From positions 620,001 to 684,000 of the forward strand of contig NZ_CP060488.1 in assembly GCF_014334015.1 (NCBI RefSeq): 64,000 bases of DNA. Direction: 5' to 3'. The translations under genes and the position numbers were made by a program. Positions 44,830 to 53,505 of the stretch are shown piece after piece (the first letter of the stretch is position 1; the number at the start of each line of letters is the position of its first letter). This stretch comes from Bacteroides sp. M10. Lineage in GTDB: Bacteria > Bacteroidota > Bacteroidia > Bacteroidales > Bacteroidaceae. The notes under the pieces were generated by a model. That model saw only the letters and a list, made by a program, of their open reading frames with translations, made no database searches and was not told the DNA's origin.

Positions 44830-47112
44830 ATGAAGAAATGTTGGTTATTATTTTTAGTGCTTAGCTGCACGCTTCTTGCCCAGTCCAAAGACTGGACACA
44901 ATACGTTAATCCGTTAATGGGAACACAATCATCTTTTGAATTATCAACAGGTAACACCTACCCTGCCATTGCCCGCCCTTGGGGAATGAATTTCTGGACG
45001 CCACAGACCGGAAAAATGGGAGACGGATGGCAATATGTCTATACAGCCAATAAAATCCGTGGATTCAAACAAACTCATCAGCCCAGCCCATGGATAAACG
45101 ATTACGGACAGTTCTCCATTATGCCGATGGTGGGTAAACCTGAATTCGACGAAGAAAAGCGGGCTAGCTGGTTCGGACACAAAGGAGAAGAAGCAACTCC
45201 TTATTACTACAAGGTGTATCTGGCCGAATACGATATTGTCACGGAGATGTCTCCGACCGAACGTGCTGTTCTCTTCCGGTTCACTTTCCCGGAAAACGAA
45301 CATTCGTATATTGCAGTCGATGCATTTGACAAAGGTTCTTTTATTCAGATTATCCCAGAAGAAAACAAAATTATTGGTTATAGTACACGAAATAGCGGAG
45401 GAGTTCCCGAAAACTTCAAGAACTATTTCATTATTCAATTCGATAAGCCTTTCACCTATAAAGCCACTGTGAATAATGGAAGTATTCAAGAAAATGCAAC
45501 CGAACAGACTACTGACCATGCAGGAGCCATTATAGGCTTTAAAACTCAACGTGGAGAACAAGTACACGCACGCATCGCTTCTTCCTTTATCAGCTTCGAA
45601 CAGGCTACAAGGAATATGAAAGAATTAGGAAATGACAATCTGGAGCAGATAAAACAAAAGGGACAGAAAGCATGGAACCAGGTACTGGGAAAAATCGAAG
45701 TGGAAGGAAGAAACCTCGATCAATACCGCACTTTCTACTCCTGCTTATACCGTTCGTTACTTTTCCCCCGAAAATTCTACGAACTGGACGAAGCCGGAAA
45801 ACCTGTTCATTACAGCCCTTATAACGGGCAAGTTCTACCGGGATATATGTTTACCGACACCGGATTTTGGGATACCTTCCGGTGTCTTTTCCCATTACTG
45901 AATCTGATGTATCCGTCGATGAATAAAGAAATGCAGGAAGGGCTCATCAATACCTACAAAGAAAGCGGATTCTTCCCCGAATGGGCCAGCCCCGGACACA
46001 GAGACTGCATGATAGGAAATAATTCGGCTTCCGTACTGGCAGATGCTTATTTAAAAGGTATTAAAGTAGAAGATGTGAAAACCTTGTACGAAGGGTTAAT
46101 ACACGGAACAAAGAGCGTACATCCCACCGTATCTTCCACAGGAAGACGCGGATACGAATATTATAATAAGCTGGGCTATGTCCCTTATGACGTAAAAATC
46201 AATGAAAACACTGCCAGAACTTTGGAGTATGCCTACAACGACTGGTGTATCTATCAATTAGCCAAAGAATTAAAGCGACCGGAAAAAGAAATACAGCTCT
46301 TTGCCAAACGGGCAATGAACTATAAGAATGTATTCGATAAAGACTCCAAGCTCATGCGAGGAAAAAATGAAGATGGAACATTCCAATCTCCATTTTCACC
46401 ATTGAAATGGGGAGATGCATTTACCGAAGGAAACAGCTGGCACTACTCATGGTCTGTATTCCACGATCCACAAGGATTAATTGACTTAATGGGAGGAAAA
46501 GATATGTTTATCACTATGCTGGACTCTGTATTCTCCGTACCTCCTGTCTTTGATGAAAGTTATTACGGGCAGGTTATTCATGAGATTCGTGAAATGACAA
46601 TCATGAATATGGGGAATTACGCGCATGGCAACCAACCAATCCAACACATGATCTACCTATACAACTATGCCGGCCAACCCTGGAAAGCGCAGTATTGGCT
46701 ACGCCAGGTCATGGATAAAATGTACACACCGGGACCTGACGGATATTGTGGAGATGAAGATAACGGGCAGACTTCGGCATGGTATGTTTTCTCCGCATTA
46801 GGTTTTTACCCCGTATGTCCGGGAACCGACGAATATGTCGTTGGAGCTCCTCTTTTTAAAAAAGCAACCTTACATCTTGAAAACGGTAACAGCCTCATCA
46901 TCCAGGCAACCGACAACAACAAGAAGAATATGTATATTCAAACAATGAATCTGAACGGCACAGAATATAAAAAGAACTATCTACGCCATGAAGACTTATT
47001 AAAAGGAGGAAACATCAACTTCCAAATGGGAAGTCAGCCCAATTTAAACAGAGGAACAGAAGAGGAAAGTTTTCCTTACTCCTTCTCTAAAGTCCTAAAA
47101 AAGATTCGTTAA
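44830..47112 (+). CDS. GH92 alpha-mannosidase (second copy, separate transcription unit)
   Basis: A 760-aa secreted GH92 enzyme with a signal peptide ending near LLAQS. Family landmarks: YVNPLMGTQSSFELSTGN, YPAIARPWGMNFWTPQ, GFKQTHQPSPWINDYGQF, GFWDTFRCLFPLLNLMYPS, GFFPEWASPGHRDCMIGNNSASVLADAYLKG, SWHYSWSVFHDPQGLIDLMGG, and GDEDNGQTSAWYVFSALGFYPVCPG. It differs clearly from the GH92 at 37375 (different N-terminal motifs, GHRDCMIG instead of SGCMIG), so it is not a recent tandem copy and may cut another linkage. It is driven by the duplicated promoter and followed by its own terminator. Confidence 0.95.
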   Translation: MKKCWLLFLVLSCTLLAQSKDWTQYVNPLMGTQSSFELSTGNTYPAIARPWGMNFWTPQTGKMGDGWQYVYTANKIRGFKQTHQPSPWINDYGQFSIMPMVGKPEFDEEKRASWFGHKGEEATPYYYKVYLAEYDIVTEMSPTERAVLFRFTFPENEHSYIAVDAFDKGSFIQIIPEENKIIGYSTRNSGGVPENFKNYFIIQFDKPFTYKATVNNGSIQENATEQTTDHAGAIIGFKTQRGEQVHARIASSFISFEQATRNMKELGNDNLEQIKQKGQKAWNQVLGKIEVEGRNLDQYRTFYSCLYRSLLFPRKFYELDEAGKPVHYSPYNGQVLPGYMFTDTGFWDTFRCLFPLLNLMYPSMNKEMQEGLINTYKESGFFPEWASPGHRDCMIGNNSASVLADAYLKGIKVEDVKTLYEGLIHGTKSVHPTVSSTGRRGYEYYNKLGYVPYDVKINENTARTLEYAYNDWCIYQLAKELKRPEKEIQLFAKRAMNYKNVFDKDSKLMRGKNEDGTFQSPFSPLKWGDAFTEGNSWHYSWSVFHDPQGLIDLMGGKDMFITMLDSVFSVPPVFDESYYGQVIHEIREMTIMNMGNYAHGNQPIQHMIYLYNYAGQPWKAQYWLRQVMDKMYTPGPDGYCGDEDNGQTSAWYVFSALGFYPVCPGTDEYVVGAPLFKKATLHLENGNSLIIQATDNNKKNMYIQTMNLNGTEYKKNYLRHEDLLKGGNINFQMGSQPNLNRGTEEESFPYSFSKVLKKIR

Positions 47113-47159
47113 ATTCATAAAAAACAAGGGACTGTTTAATTAAGTTTCATGTTGATAAG

Positions 47160-47202
47160 TTTGCCTCTATTATGGAAATCCATAGCAGAGGCAAATTTTA
47201 TT
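47160..47202 (+). terminator. Terminator of the second GH92 gene
   Basis: TTTGCCTCT and TATGG pair with CCATA and AGAGGCAAA (one 2-nt internal mismatch, 4-nt loop), followed by TTTTATTCTT. Confidence 0.8.
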
Positions 47203-47327
47203 CTTCAAGACTTATTAGGGGATATTCATTAAAAGGAAAAAATGATCTCCTTATTCATCAACGTTTCAAAATCAGGAAAAGATAGATGAGCCACACACCT
47301 TATAGCAACACGTATGCTACTTATCTC

Positions 47328-49085
47328 TTAAGAAAGAGTTACTTCTTCCAATAAGGCAAGCTCCCAACTACGCCAAACAATCGTTATTAACTTCAGCCCA
47401 CCTTTTGCTCTGGCTTCTGCCACCAGTTCGTCTTCGCTATAACGAAGCAACTGCCCACGTGCCTCATCGGCAAGGACACGTATTTCTTTTTCCGAAGCAC
47501 CGGCTTTTGCATATTTCACCTCAAGCAGATAAGTGAAAGGAGGCAATACAGGAACCGACGGACTAGGTCTGAATAAGAAGTCTGCAAAGCCTTTATTCAA
47601 TTCGTATTCCGGATAGAGCTGGTAATAACGATACATTCCTAAGTACGCAAGCAAGAAACCTTTAATATGCGCTTCACCTTCAATATATTCACGAATACGA
47701 CTTTGCTCACGAACAGCGTCGGCAATAAAATCGAACAAAGGTTTCCAGTCCCCCCTGAAAGCCATATTCTCAAATAAAGCACTCATCTTGTTCATATCAA
47801 TTTTAAAGATACCGTGCTTGATGTAGCCTTGTATCAAGAAATTAAATAGCTGCTCTCTTACAACTAAATTCGGCACATGCAAAATAGGTCTTCCCACCAT
47901 ATCTACACCTTTAATGGAGAGAAGCCCGAAATAGAATAGCAAAGACTTGAAGTTACTAGGATCCGTCATCTCCAATGCAGAAAAATGAGTAACGATGTCA
48001 GTAGTAATCTCTCCCTGCTCGGCTATCTCTTTTATAACGGAAAAATTCTCTCCCAATCCGTGATCGAGCTTTATCAAGTATGTCAGTTTGTTGAAGTCGG
48101 TACGAATATTGGGGTCTACAATTTCTTTAGGCTTTTTATGATGAAGTACAAAAGATTTCAGAAAATAAAGAGTCATATCGGAATTAAACATACACTGCTC
48201 CAATGTATCTTCACTAAAGCAATAATTGTCATAATTAGGTTTCATCATGGCAACTATTTCATCTATAGATTCTTCAAGTACTCCCTCCTCTTTATAATAT
48301 GTCAGCATTTCACGCAATTCCTTCTCACTAAAGCCAACCAAATCATTAAACCAAGGATCAGTCGTTATATTAGTTCCGATATTAAATCCACTTGTGACAT
48401 CATCCATCGTCACCGGACTCACCCCGGTAATAAACAACCGTTCAAGGGCAGCCCCTGTTCCTGTTGTAGCGGATTTTATCACGTTAAAGAAGCCACGAAT
48501 GAAACCTTCACCATGCGTTGCTTTTCTATAAAACTCGGTACCGTAGGTTGAAAGAATGGTATTGGTGAAATTATCGTATTCATCAATAAGCAAATAAATG
48601 CGGAGATTTCCTTTACGGCTAGCATAGGTACTGATTGCCGATAAAAAAGCACCGGGGTCTTTTTGTGTACCTTCATCCAGAATCTCCCAGATTTCTTTTC
48701 CAAGCAAACGCTCGTATTTGTACACGAAGTCCTTCAGCTTGTTACAGCAATGAAGTTTAAACGATTGTTCAACCTCATTGACATTAGAACTCACTTCTGA
48801 AAAGTTAAACCGCATAATGAGAAACTGATTGTGAAGTTTCGTCGGATGCTGGCCTATGTATAACTGACCAAACAGTTCATCAAACTGCTCTGCGTAATTT
48901 ACATCATAATAAGTTTCTAACATTGCCAAAGTCAGACTCTTCCCAAATCTACGGGGACGTATCAGAAATAGATAAGGCGGTTGCATTTCTATTTTTTCAA
49001 TGAACATCGTCTTATCCACATAATAATAATTTTGTTTCCGGATTCGACCAAAATCAGTTATTCCATAAGGTATTTGTTTCATCAT
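47328..49085 (-). CDS. AAA-ATPase-like / PD-(D/E)XK nuclease-like protein (DUF1703 type)
   Basis: A 585-aa protein of a family very abundant in Bacteroides. The N-terminus (IPYGITDFGRIRKQNYYYVDKT) is the AAA-ATPase_like signature. The P-loop is RPRRFGKSL near residue 45, and the Walker B-like stretch is LRIYLLIDEYDNF. The C-terminal PDDEXK_9 domain shows a degenerate nuclease motif (FADFLFRP then YLLEVKYAKAG, the E-x-K). Copies are scattered through Bacteroidales genomes and have been described as possible mobile-like or domesticated elements; cellular function is unknown. The XRE-type regulator gene ends 47 bp upstream on the same strand, separated by a 17-bp tandem repeat. Confidence 0.88.
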   Translation of the reverse strand: MMKQIPYGITDFGRIRKQNYYYVDKTMFIEKIEMQPPYLFLIRPRRFGKSLTLAMLETYYDVNYAEQFDELFGQLYIGQHPTKLHNQFLIMRFNFSEVSSNVNEVEQSFKLHCCNKLKDFVYKYERLLGKEIWEILDEGTQKDPGAFLSAISTYASRKGNLRIYLLIDEYDNFTNTILSTYGTEFYRKATHGEGFIRGFFNVIKSATTGTGAALERLFITGVSPVTMDDVTSGFNIGTNITTDPWFNDLVGFSEKELREMLTYYKEEGVLEESIDEIVAMMKPNYDNYCFSEDTLEQCMFNSDMTLYFLKSFVLHHKKPKEIVDPNIRTDFNKLTYLIKLDHGLGENFSVIKEIAEQGEITTDIVTHFSALEMTDPSNFKSLLFYFGLLSIKGVDMVGRPILHVPNLVVREQLFNFLIQGYIKHGIFKIDMNKMSALFENMAFRGDWKPLFDFIADAVREQSRIREYIEGEAHIKGFLLAYLGMYRYYQLYPEYELNKGFADFLFRPSPSVPVLPPFTYLLEVKYAKAGASEKEIRVLADEARGQLLRYSEDELVAEARAKGGLKLITIVWRSWELALLEEVTLS

Positions 49086-49087
49086 AT

Positions 49088-49121
49088 TGCGATTCCTTTC
49101 AGTTTGCGATTCCTTTCAATT
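49088..49121 (-). repeat. 17-bp tandem duplication covering the ribosome-binding region
   Basis: Two copies of a 17-bp unit (49088-49104 and 49105-49121) differ at one base. In minus orientation each copy holds GAAAGGAATCGCA just before the ATPase-like start codon, so the purine-rich ribosome-binding stretch is present twice. Confidence 0.8.
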
Positions 49122-49132
49122 TATCTGTTTTT

Positions 49133-49582
49133 TTATTTCTGCAGACTTTCTTCAATATGCTGCAAACGACGTTCTAAAGCGGCATACTTTTCATCCTTTT
49201 CTTTTAAAAGACGCTCATAAAGTTCGGTGATTTTGTCGATAGGATTGAAATTGTTAACTCGATTGTCCTCACCAACTTCATCAACAAATCCAATATTAGC
49301 ATTTGTGGCTGCATTACCATTATTTGTAATATTCTCAAACACCACCGTCTGTGCATCCTCCTCCAAAGTCTTGAGATAATCGAAAGGCACATTCAACGCC
49401 CGTGCAAAGCGTTGCAACATTTCATCATCAATCACTCTCATCTTCTCATATTTAGAAACAGCAGGCTGTGAGAGATGTACTAATTCACTCAAACCCTCCT
49501 GGTTCATATTCTTTTCAACACGGGTACGACGTATATTGCGTCCGTGATGGACTCTCCCAATAATCAAATCTTCTGTTTCCAT
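49133..49582 (-). CDS. XRE-family transcriptional regulator with coiled-coil tail
   Basis: 149 aa from the ATG at 49582; the longer frame crosses two promoter-like boxes. The Cro/CI-type HTH spans ~12-70 (GRNIRRTRVEKNMNQEGLSELVHLSQPAVSKYEKMRVIDDEMLQRFARALNVP, split here as motif description), in which SQPAVSKYEK is the recognition helix. The C-terminal third is charged and heptad-like (ITELYERLLKEKDEKYAALERR), likely a dimerising coiled coil. It is the first gene of a unit with the AAA-ATPase/nuclease-like gene. Autoregulation through the two CAAATATAC repeats in its promoter is plausible. Confidence 0.88.
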   Translation of the reverse strand: METEDLIIGRVHHGRNIRRTRVEKNMNQEGLSELVHLSQPAVSKYEKMRVIDDEMLQRFARALNVPFDYLKTLEEDAQTVVFENITNNGNAATNANIGFVDEVGEDNRVNNFNPIDKITELYERLLKEKDEKYAALERRLQHIEESLQK

Positions 49583-49610
49583 TTTTATTTTCTTTCTTTT
49601 TAAAATCCAA

Positions 49611-49649
49611 CAAATATACAAATGAAAAGTTTCGCTCGAAGCAAATATA
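49611..49649 (-). promoter_or_regulatory. Two tandem promoter boxes before the XRE regulator
   Basis: Minus-strand TATATTTG (TAnnTTTG) occurs at 49611-49618 and again at 49642-49649. The repeat unit on the plus strand is CAAATATAC, 31 bp apart, with the small dyad TTCG-CT-CGAA between. Either tandem promoters or one promoter plus a repeat-type operator. Confidence 0.5.
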
Positions 49650-49801
49650 CGAAAAAAACGAATAGATGTGATAATATGAATAAAAGGAATATTACAACCT
49701 GCCAAATAGAATAAAATGAATACATCAAATAGCGTGTAATGTGTTAAATAATTACGAACTTTACCACACAAAAGAATAGCAAAACAAAAGAGCTAACCGA
49801 C

Positions 49802-50062
49802 ATGAAAAGAATATTAACAAACAAAGAATATAGATTCATAAAAGAGCTCAAAGGATTGATGGATAAATACAATGTAGTAATCTCTACAGATGCACAAGGA
49901 AAAATTGAGATTGTGGTGAATGAAGACAATGAACCGTTTGACTTTGAAGCAGAAAACACGATCTATCTAGGAGCTTGCTTTTCTAATCACGAACTAAATG
50001 AATTACTGGAAAGAAACCTCGCACATATAAAACGAATAGAAGAGGAGTATAAAACAAACTAA
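49802..50062 (+). CDS. Small protein of unknown function
   Basis: An 86-aa, highly charged protein, divergent from the XRE gene. The N-terminal third is a basic helix (MKRILTNKEYRFIKELKGLM), the middle is a probable beta hairpin (VVISTDAQGKIEIVVNEDNEP), and the C-terminus is helical and acidic (NHELNELLERNLAHIKRIEEEY). No family is recognised. The divergent position next to an XRE regulator invites an antitoxin-like or accessory role, but there is no direct evidence. No clear TAnnTTTG box precedes it. Confidence 0.6.
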   Translation: MKRILTNKEYRFIKELKGLMDKYNVVISTDAQGKIEIVVNEDNEPFDFEAENTIYLGACFSNHELNELLERNLAHIKRIEEEYKTN

Positions 50063-50122
50063 TAAACTGACCTATATAATCGAAAAATCATTAATCCTTT
50101 TTTCTATATAAATACCCCACCA

Positions 50123-50183
50123 GTTCCTTTTAAACCAACGGCCTCTTCCTTTTAAAGGAAGGGGTCGTTGGTTTAAAAGGAAC
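50123..50183. repeat. 61-nt near-perfect palindrome
   Basis: Thirty base pairs around a single central base (50153), with only two G-T mismatches. The outer 18-bp arms (50123-50140, 50166-50183) are perfect. The inner part is itself a TTCC-TTTTAAA-GGAA dyad. There is no T-tract after it, so it is not a standard terminator. It lies in the 476-bp gap after the 86-aa gene. Confidence 0.85.
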
Positions 50184-50287
50184 GAGGCTTTGGTTTTAAA
50201 GCAAGAAAAACGAGTTTATTAGCGGGTATATTCACCTGTATCATAAACTTTTTGAGCAAAAAAGCTCTTTCAAAGAAATTTTTCTCA

Positions 50288-50295
50288 TATCTTTG
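50288..50295 (+). promoter_or_regulatory. Orphan promoter -7 box
   Basis: TATCTTTG, an exact TAnnTTTG match, pointing into a gene-free region that ends in a hairpin with T-tract 50 bp later. Confidence 0.55.
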
Positions 50296-50299
50296 CGAC

Positions 50300-50382
50300 G
50301 TGTTAAGTTAATAAATTGATTAAGGTCGATTTTTGACTGTTTCGAATCGGGAAGTATGGGGGTACTTTCCGATTCTTTTTAT
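50300..50382 (+). ncRNA. Candidate small RNA of about 80 nt
   Basis: A promoter box at 50288-50295 is followed, without any open frame of note, by a hairpin terminator: GAATCGGGAAGTA (50344-50356) pairs with TACTTTCCGATTC (50363-50375), then TTTTT. Before it is a small GTC-GAC dyad. Promoter plus terminator with no gene between suggests an independent short transcript. No known RNA family was recognised, and it could instead be read-through control. Confidence 0.45.
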
Positions 50383-50416
50383 ATAAAACAGCTCAACTCC
50401 GAATGATACTAATAAA

Positions 50417-50446
50417 AAATCCCGTTTTTTTAAAAAAACGGGATTT
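50417..50446 (-). terminator. 30-bp perfect palindrome, likely terminator of the fimbria-like gene
   Basis: AAATCCCGTTTTTTT followed by its exact complement. On the minus strand the CCCG/CGGG-closed hairpin is followed by a T-rich tail (ATTTTTTATT), placing it as terminator for the minus-strand gene ending at 50539. Confidence 0.7.
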
Positions 50447-50538
50447 AATGCAAAGAAAAACAAACTCGACTTAACCAAAGCAATAAATTAAGTCAGAGTC
50501 AGATAACAAAATTCTATCGACTATCTCGTACCAGCTGT

Positions 50539-53505
50539 TTAATCCTTCACACAGCGGATAGACTGACCAAAAGTAGGCAACTGATACATAAGTCCCGGAT
50601 TCGGCCATTTACCCAAAAACATACTCCATACGGCATGAGGATCTTCGGAAGATGATGCAGCTATCGAAGCAGTATGGTAGTATCCGGTCTGCCCTGCATA
50701 CTCCAATCCACCATCCTTATTACGACGCCTTCCCGCAGAAGGAAAGAATACAGAAGCCTTATTAGACTCATTATAGACTAGAATGCCCAAATATGCCGCT
50801 TGCGCATTATCCGATGATACACAATAAGGATAATTCCCTTCATCCTTCCCCATCTTAATAGGTCGGCGGTCAAAGAAACCATCGGCATAAAAACCGATAG
50901 AGAATTTTACATGTTCTTGTGCTTCATCCGTATCATCTTTGTTTTTCCAGAAGTTCTGATATCGGTCTACCTTAATTCCACCCGCTTCCGCTGAACCATC
51001 ATATCCTCCAAGATTTGAATTCATGCCAGCATCTCCACTCAATGGGTTTATAAATAAAGACTGCCGTAACTCGGAAAAAGCTATATCACTGCTATAATCT
51101 ACCAAATTTGTCTTAGTGACATTTTTATCGGTATCAACAATCACATGATCGCCATCCTGATCTATATTATTAGGATACGGTCCATTATAAGAGACCCTGT
51201 CAATATACCCGTCTGACGGGCGATGGTATCCTTCAGGACAAGATTCAAAAACGTCTGTATACCCATAATCGTATATAATTTCCGGTGAAGCAGAAGCCGC
51301 TCCCCACACTGGTAGAAACAGCTTATACGATTCATTGAGGAACTGTATATCTTTATTCCAATGATCTATAGTAAGGGCAGTAGGATGATAAGCCAACCGG
51401 AAATAATCCTGATCTGCATTCTTGGGAAGTCCCCATTGAAAGAAAGCCCCAACCTGTGTTGGATACTTTACAAACTTTGCCTGCTTATGATCCACCGGAG
51501 TATACAGAGCATTACTACCGTTATAATAAGCCGGTGAGGTCAGATTATAAGGTGATAACTTGCGGGCATAATCACGGGATTTACCTTGTAATGGCCCCTT
51601 CTCTATAGGGTCTGCAGTTCCCGGCCGCATAAGATAATCGGGTTCCTCCCCCTGTCGGACATATAGATATTCTGTACTATACCACACGTGATCGTCTCCT
51701 GTCCCCCATCTACCTCCATAGCGTTCCACTTTAACCCTGGCATATCTTGGAGTTGTTGCCGTATTTTTTCCTTTTACACCAATACGGAAATAGACACGTC
51801 CCCTACCTTCCACATAGGTTCCTCCTTCTCCTTTATAAGCATTAGGCAACACCTGATAGTGTTCAGGATTCCCCGGATCATCCATTCCGACACGAGGGTC
51901 GAAGCTTGGAGTAGAACTCAAGACAACAAAATCACCGTTTTCTACAGTCGCTCTCCAGGGAGAAAGTGCTCCTAAATCTTCCGGACGTTCACCTGCCCCT
52001 GCTATCCTACCCTGCTGTCCGGTAATAATCCTTTCACCAACCTCATCATCTCTGAAAAAAGCACCTGTATATCCAGTTCCGTATGCATCAAATACAAAAC
52101 GCTTTCCATCTTGGGCAGTATTAATCTTTATTTCTCTTTGCAGTTTACCACCATCTTCATCCTCCACAGACAAAACAATCCGGTAAGTTTCACGGGCACC
52201 TTTTACATTCCGTTCATCAAGCAATATATCCATATATCCTGTACCGGTTTGAGACGCTTTATCATAGGTGTACAGAAAACGGGAAGTAGCGTATGTTATC
52301 GTAGTCCCATTGTCCCGGGTATCATTCTGTTTTAACACAAGGTCATTAAATATCTTTTCTGTTTCGTCCGTAGCAGTACCCGTGGCGCCCACATACAATT
52401 CAGGTAATACTTTCACTATCGGCATGTTGGAAGTGAAAGAAATTCGCGCTCCGTTAAAATCGGTAATACTGGTTTCCAAAGCCGACAGGTTCAGGACTTT
52501 AACGCCCGCTATGTCCCAATCTTCATCCACGTCCTCCCACTCCGATGCTATAATATTTACCTGCAGCGGGTCTTGTATATATCCTGTCAGATCGAGTTTT
52601 GTATTTTTAGGCAAGCTATAATTCACCGGATTCGAATTTATCTTCAACTCACAAGACGGACTATAATTATCTACCATGTCAACTGTGAAAATCACAGCCT
52701 CATCTTCGTCATTGACAGATACCGGTTCACTTGCCGGCAAGATAATACGGTTGACTTTCTTGTCCCATCCCCATTCGACCGTAGGAGTGCCGTCGGCAAA
52801 ATAATTTCCATTGTCGGTTAAGGTAAACTTACGTACTACATTCCTTTCAATAGCCGGACCATCATAACCTGCGGTCAGCGGAACAAGGTTGGGGATATTA
52901 CTGAATATTACTCCTTTAAAAGCACCATTCAAATTATCTACCGCCTTCAGTTCAACATCTACCCTCACTCCAAGTCGCTCCAAAGCCAATAGTAGCATGG
53001 ACACTGTCGTACCATTTTCCAATGTGGCTCCCTGCCCATCGGAAAGTACGGTTACCTTTTTTATCTCCTGCATCATCGGAATGACTTGTTCCGATGAAAA
53101 AAAACTTGCCGGATAAGCAATATGGTCCAAATCACTGTAATTACTTATGGCTTCCAACTTCGTTTTAACCGGTATATGGGGAGGTTCATTAGCCAGAAAC
53201 ACAAAATCATACGTTCCCGGATCAATAGGATGCCGAATGATATCTCCTGTTGATGCTGTATAATATACATTACTAATCTTATTTCCCGTTGTTCTGTCAA
53301 ATGCCAGAATACGCAGGGTACGTACTACCCGATCTTCCGGAGTACCCTCGTGTGTGGTTGCTCCCAGAGGTGTTATCCCTCTCACTGTCAGAAATGTCCC
53401 TTCCACAGGATTCTCAGTGAAAGTTTCATCTATACAAGAAGAAAAGACAATCAGCAATACCGCATAAAGCCAATTTCTATATATTCTATTTCCACTCTTC
53501 ATCAT
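50539..53505 (-). CDS. Large fimbria-like (FimB/Mfa2-type) surface lipoprotein
   Basis: A 988-aa lipoprotein (lipobox VFSSC). The N-terminal third resembles FimB/Mfa2-type fimbrial anchor or tip subunits of Bacteroidales (VEGTFLTVRGITPLGATT, DRVVRTLRILAFDRTTGN, PGTYDFVFLANEP, VELKAVDNLN). The large C-terminal half is a presumed exposed domain with aromatic-rich stretches (FFQWGLPKNADQDYFRLAY, CPEGYHRPSDGYIDR) and ends SIRCVKD, a terminus seen in other large Bacteroides tip-like lipoproteins. No other fimbrial genes are adjacent, so it is an orphan. A role as adhesin or pilus tip is inferred. A palindromic terminator follows. Confidence 0.72.
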   Translation of the reverse strand: MMKSGNRIYRNWLYAVLLIVFSSCIDETFTENPVEGTFLTVRGITPLGATTHEGTPEDRVVRTLRILAFDRTTGNKISNVYYTASTGDIIRHPIDPGTYDFVFLANEPPHIPVKTKLEAISNYSDLDHIAYPASFFSSEQVIPMMQEIKKVTVLSDGQGATLENGTTVSMLLLALERLGVRVDVELKAVDNLNGAFKGVIFSNIPNLVPLTAGYDGPAIERNVVRKFTLTDNGNYFADGTPTVEWGWDKKVNRIILPASEPVSVNDEDEAVIFTVDMVDNYSPSCELKINSNPVNYSLPKNTKLDLTGYIQDPLQVNIIASEWEDVDEDWDIAGVKVLNLSALETSITDFNGARISFTSNMPIVKVLPELYVGATGTATDETEKIFNDLVLKQNDTRDNGTTITYATSRFLYTYDKASQTGTGYMDILLDERNVKGARETYRIVLSVEDEDGGKLQREIKINTAQDGKRFVFDAYGTGYTGAFFRDDEVGERIITGQQGRIAGAGERPEDLGALSPWRATVENGDFVVLSSTPSFDPRVGMDDPGNPEHYQVLPNAYKGEGGTYVEGRGRVYFRIGVKGKNTATTPRYARVKVERYGGRWGTGDDHVWYSTEYLYVRQGEEPDYLMRPGTADPIEKGPLQGKSRDYARKLSPYNLTSPAYYNGSNALYTPVDHKQAKFVKYPTQVGAFFQWGLPKNADQDYFRLAYHPTALTIDHWNKDIQFLNESYKLFLPVWGAASASPEIIYDYGYTDVFESCPEGYHRPSDGYIDRVSYNGPYPNNIDQDGDHVIVDTDKNVTKTNLVDYSSDIAFSELRQSLFINPLSGDAGMNSNLGGYDGSAEAGGIKVDRYQNFWKNKDDTDEAQEHVKFSIGFYADGFFDRRPIKMGKDEGNYPYCVSSDNAQAAYLGILVYNESNKASVFFPSAGRRRNKDGGLEYAGQTGYYHTASIAASSSEDPHAVWSMFLGKWPNPGLMYQLPTFGQSIRCVKD

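Noticed and set aside
50123..50183. Intrinsic terminator for the 86-aa gene
   Set aside because: The hairpin is strong, but neither side has a T-tract; treated as an unexplained palindrome.
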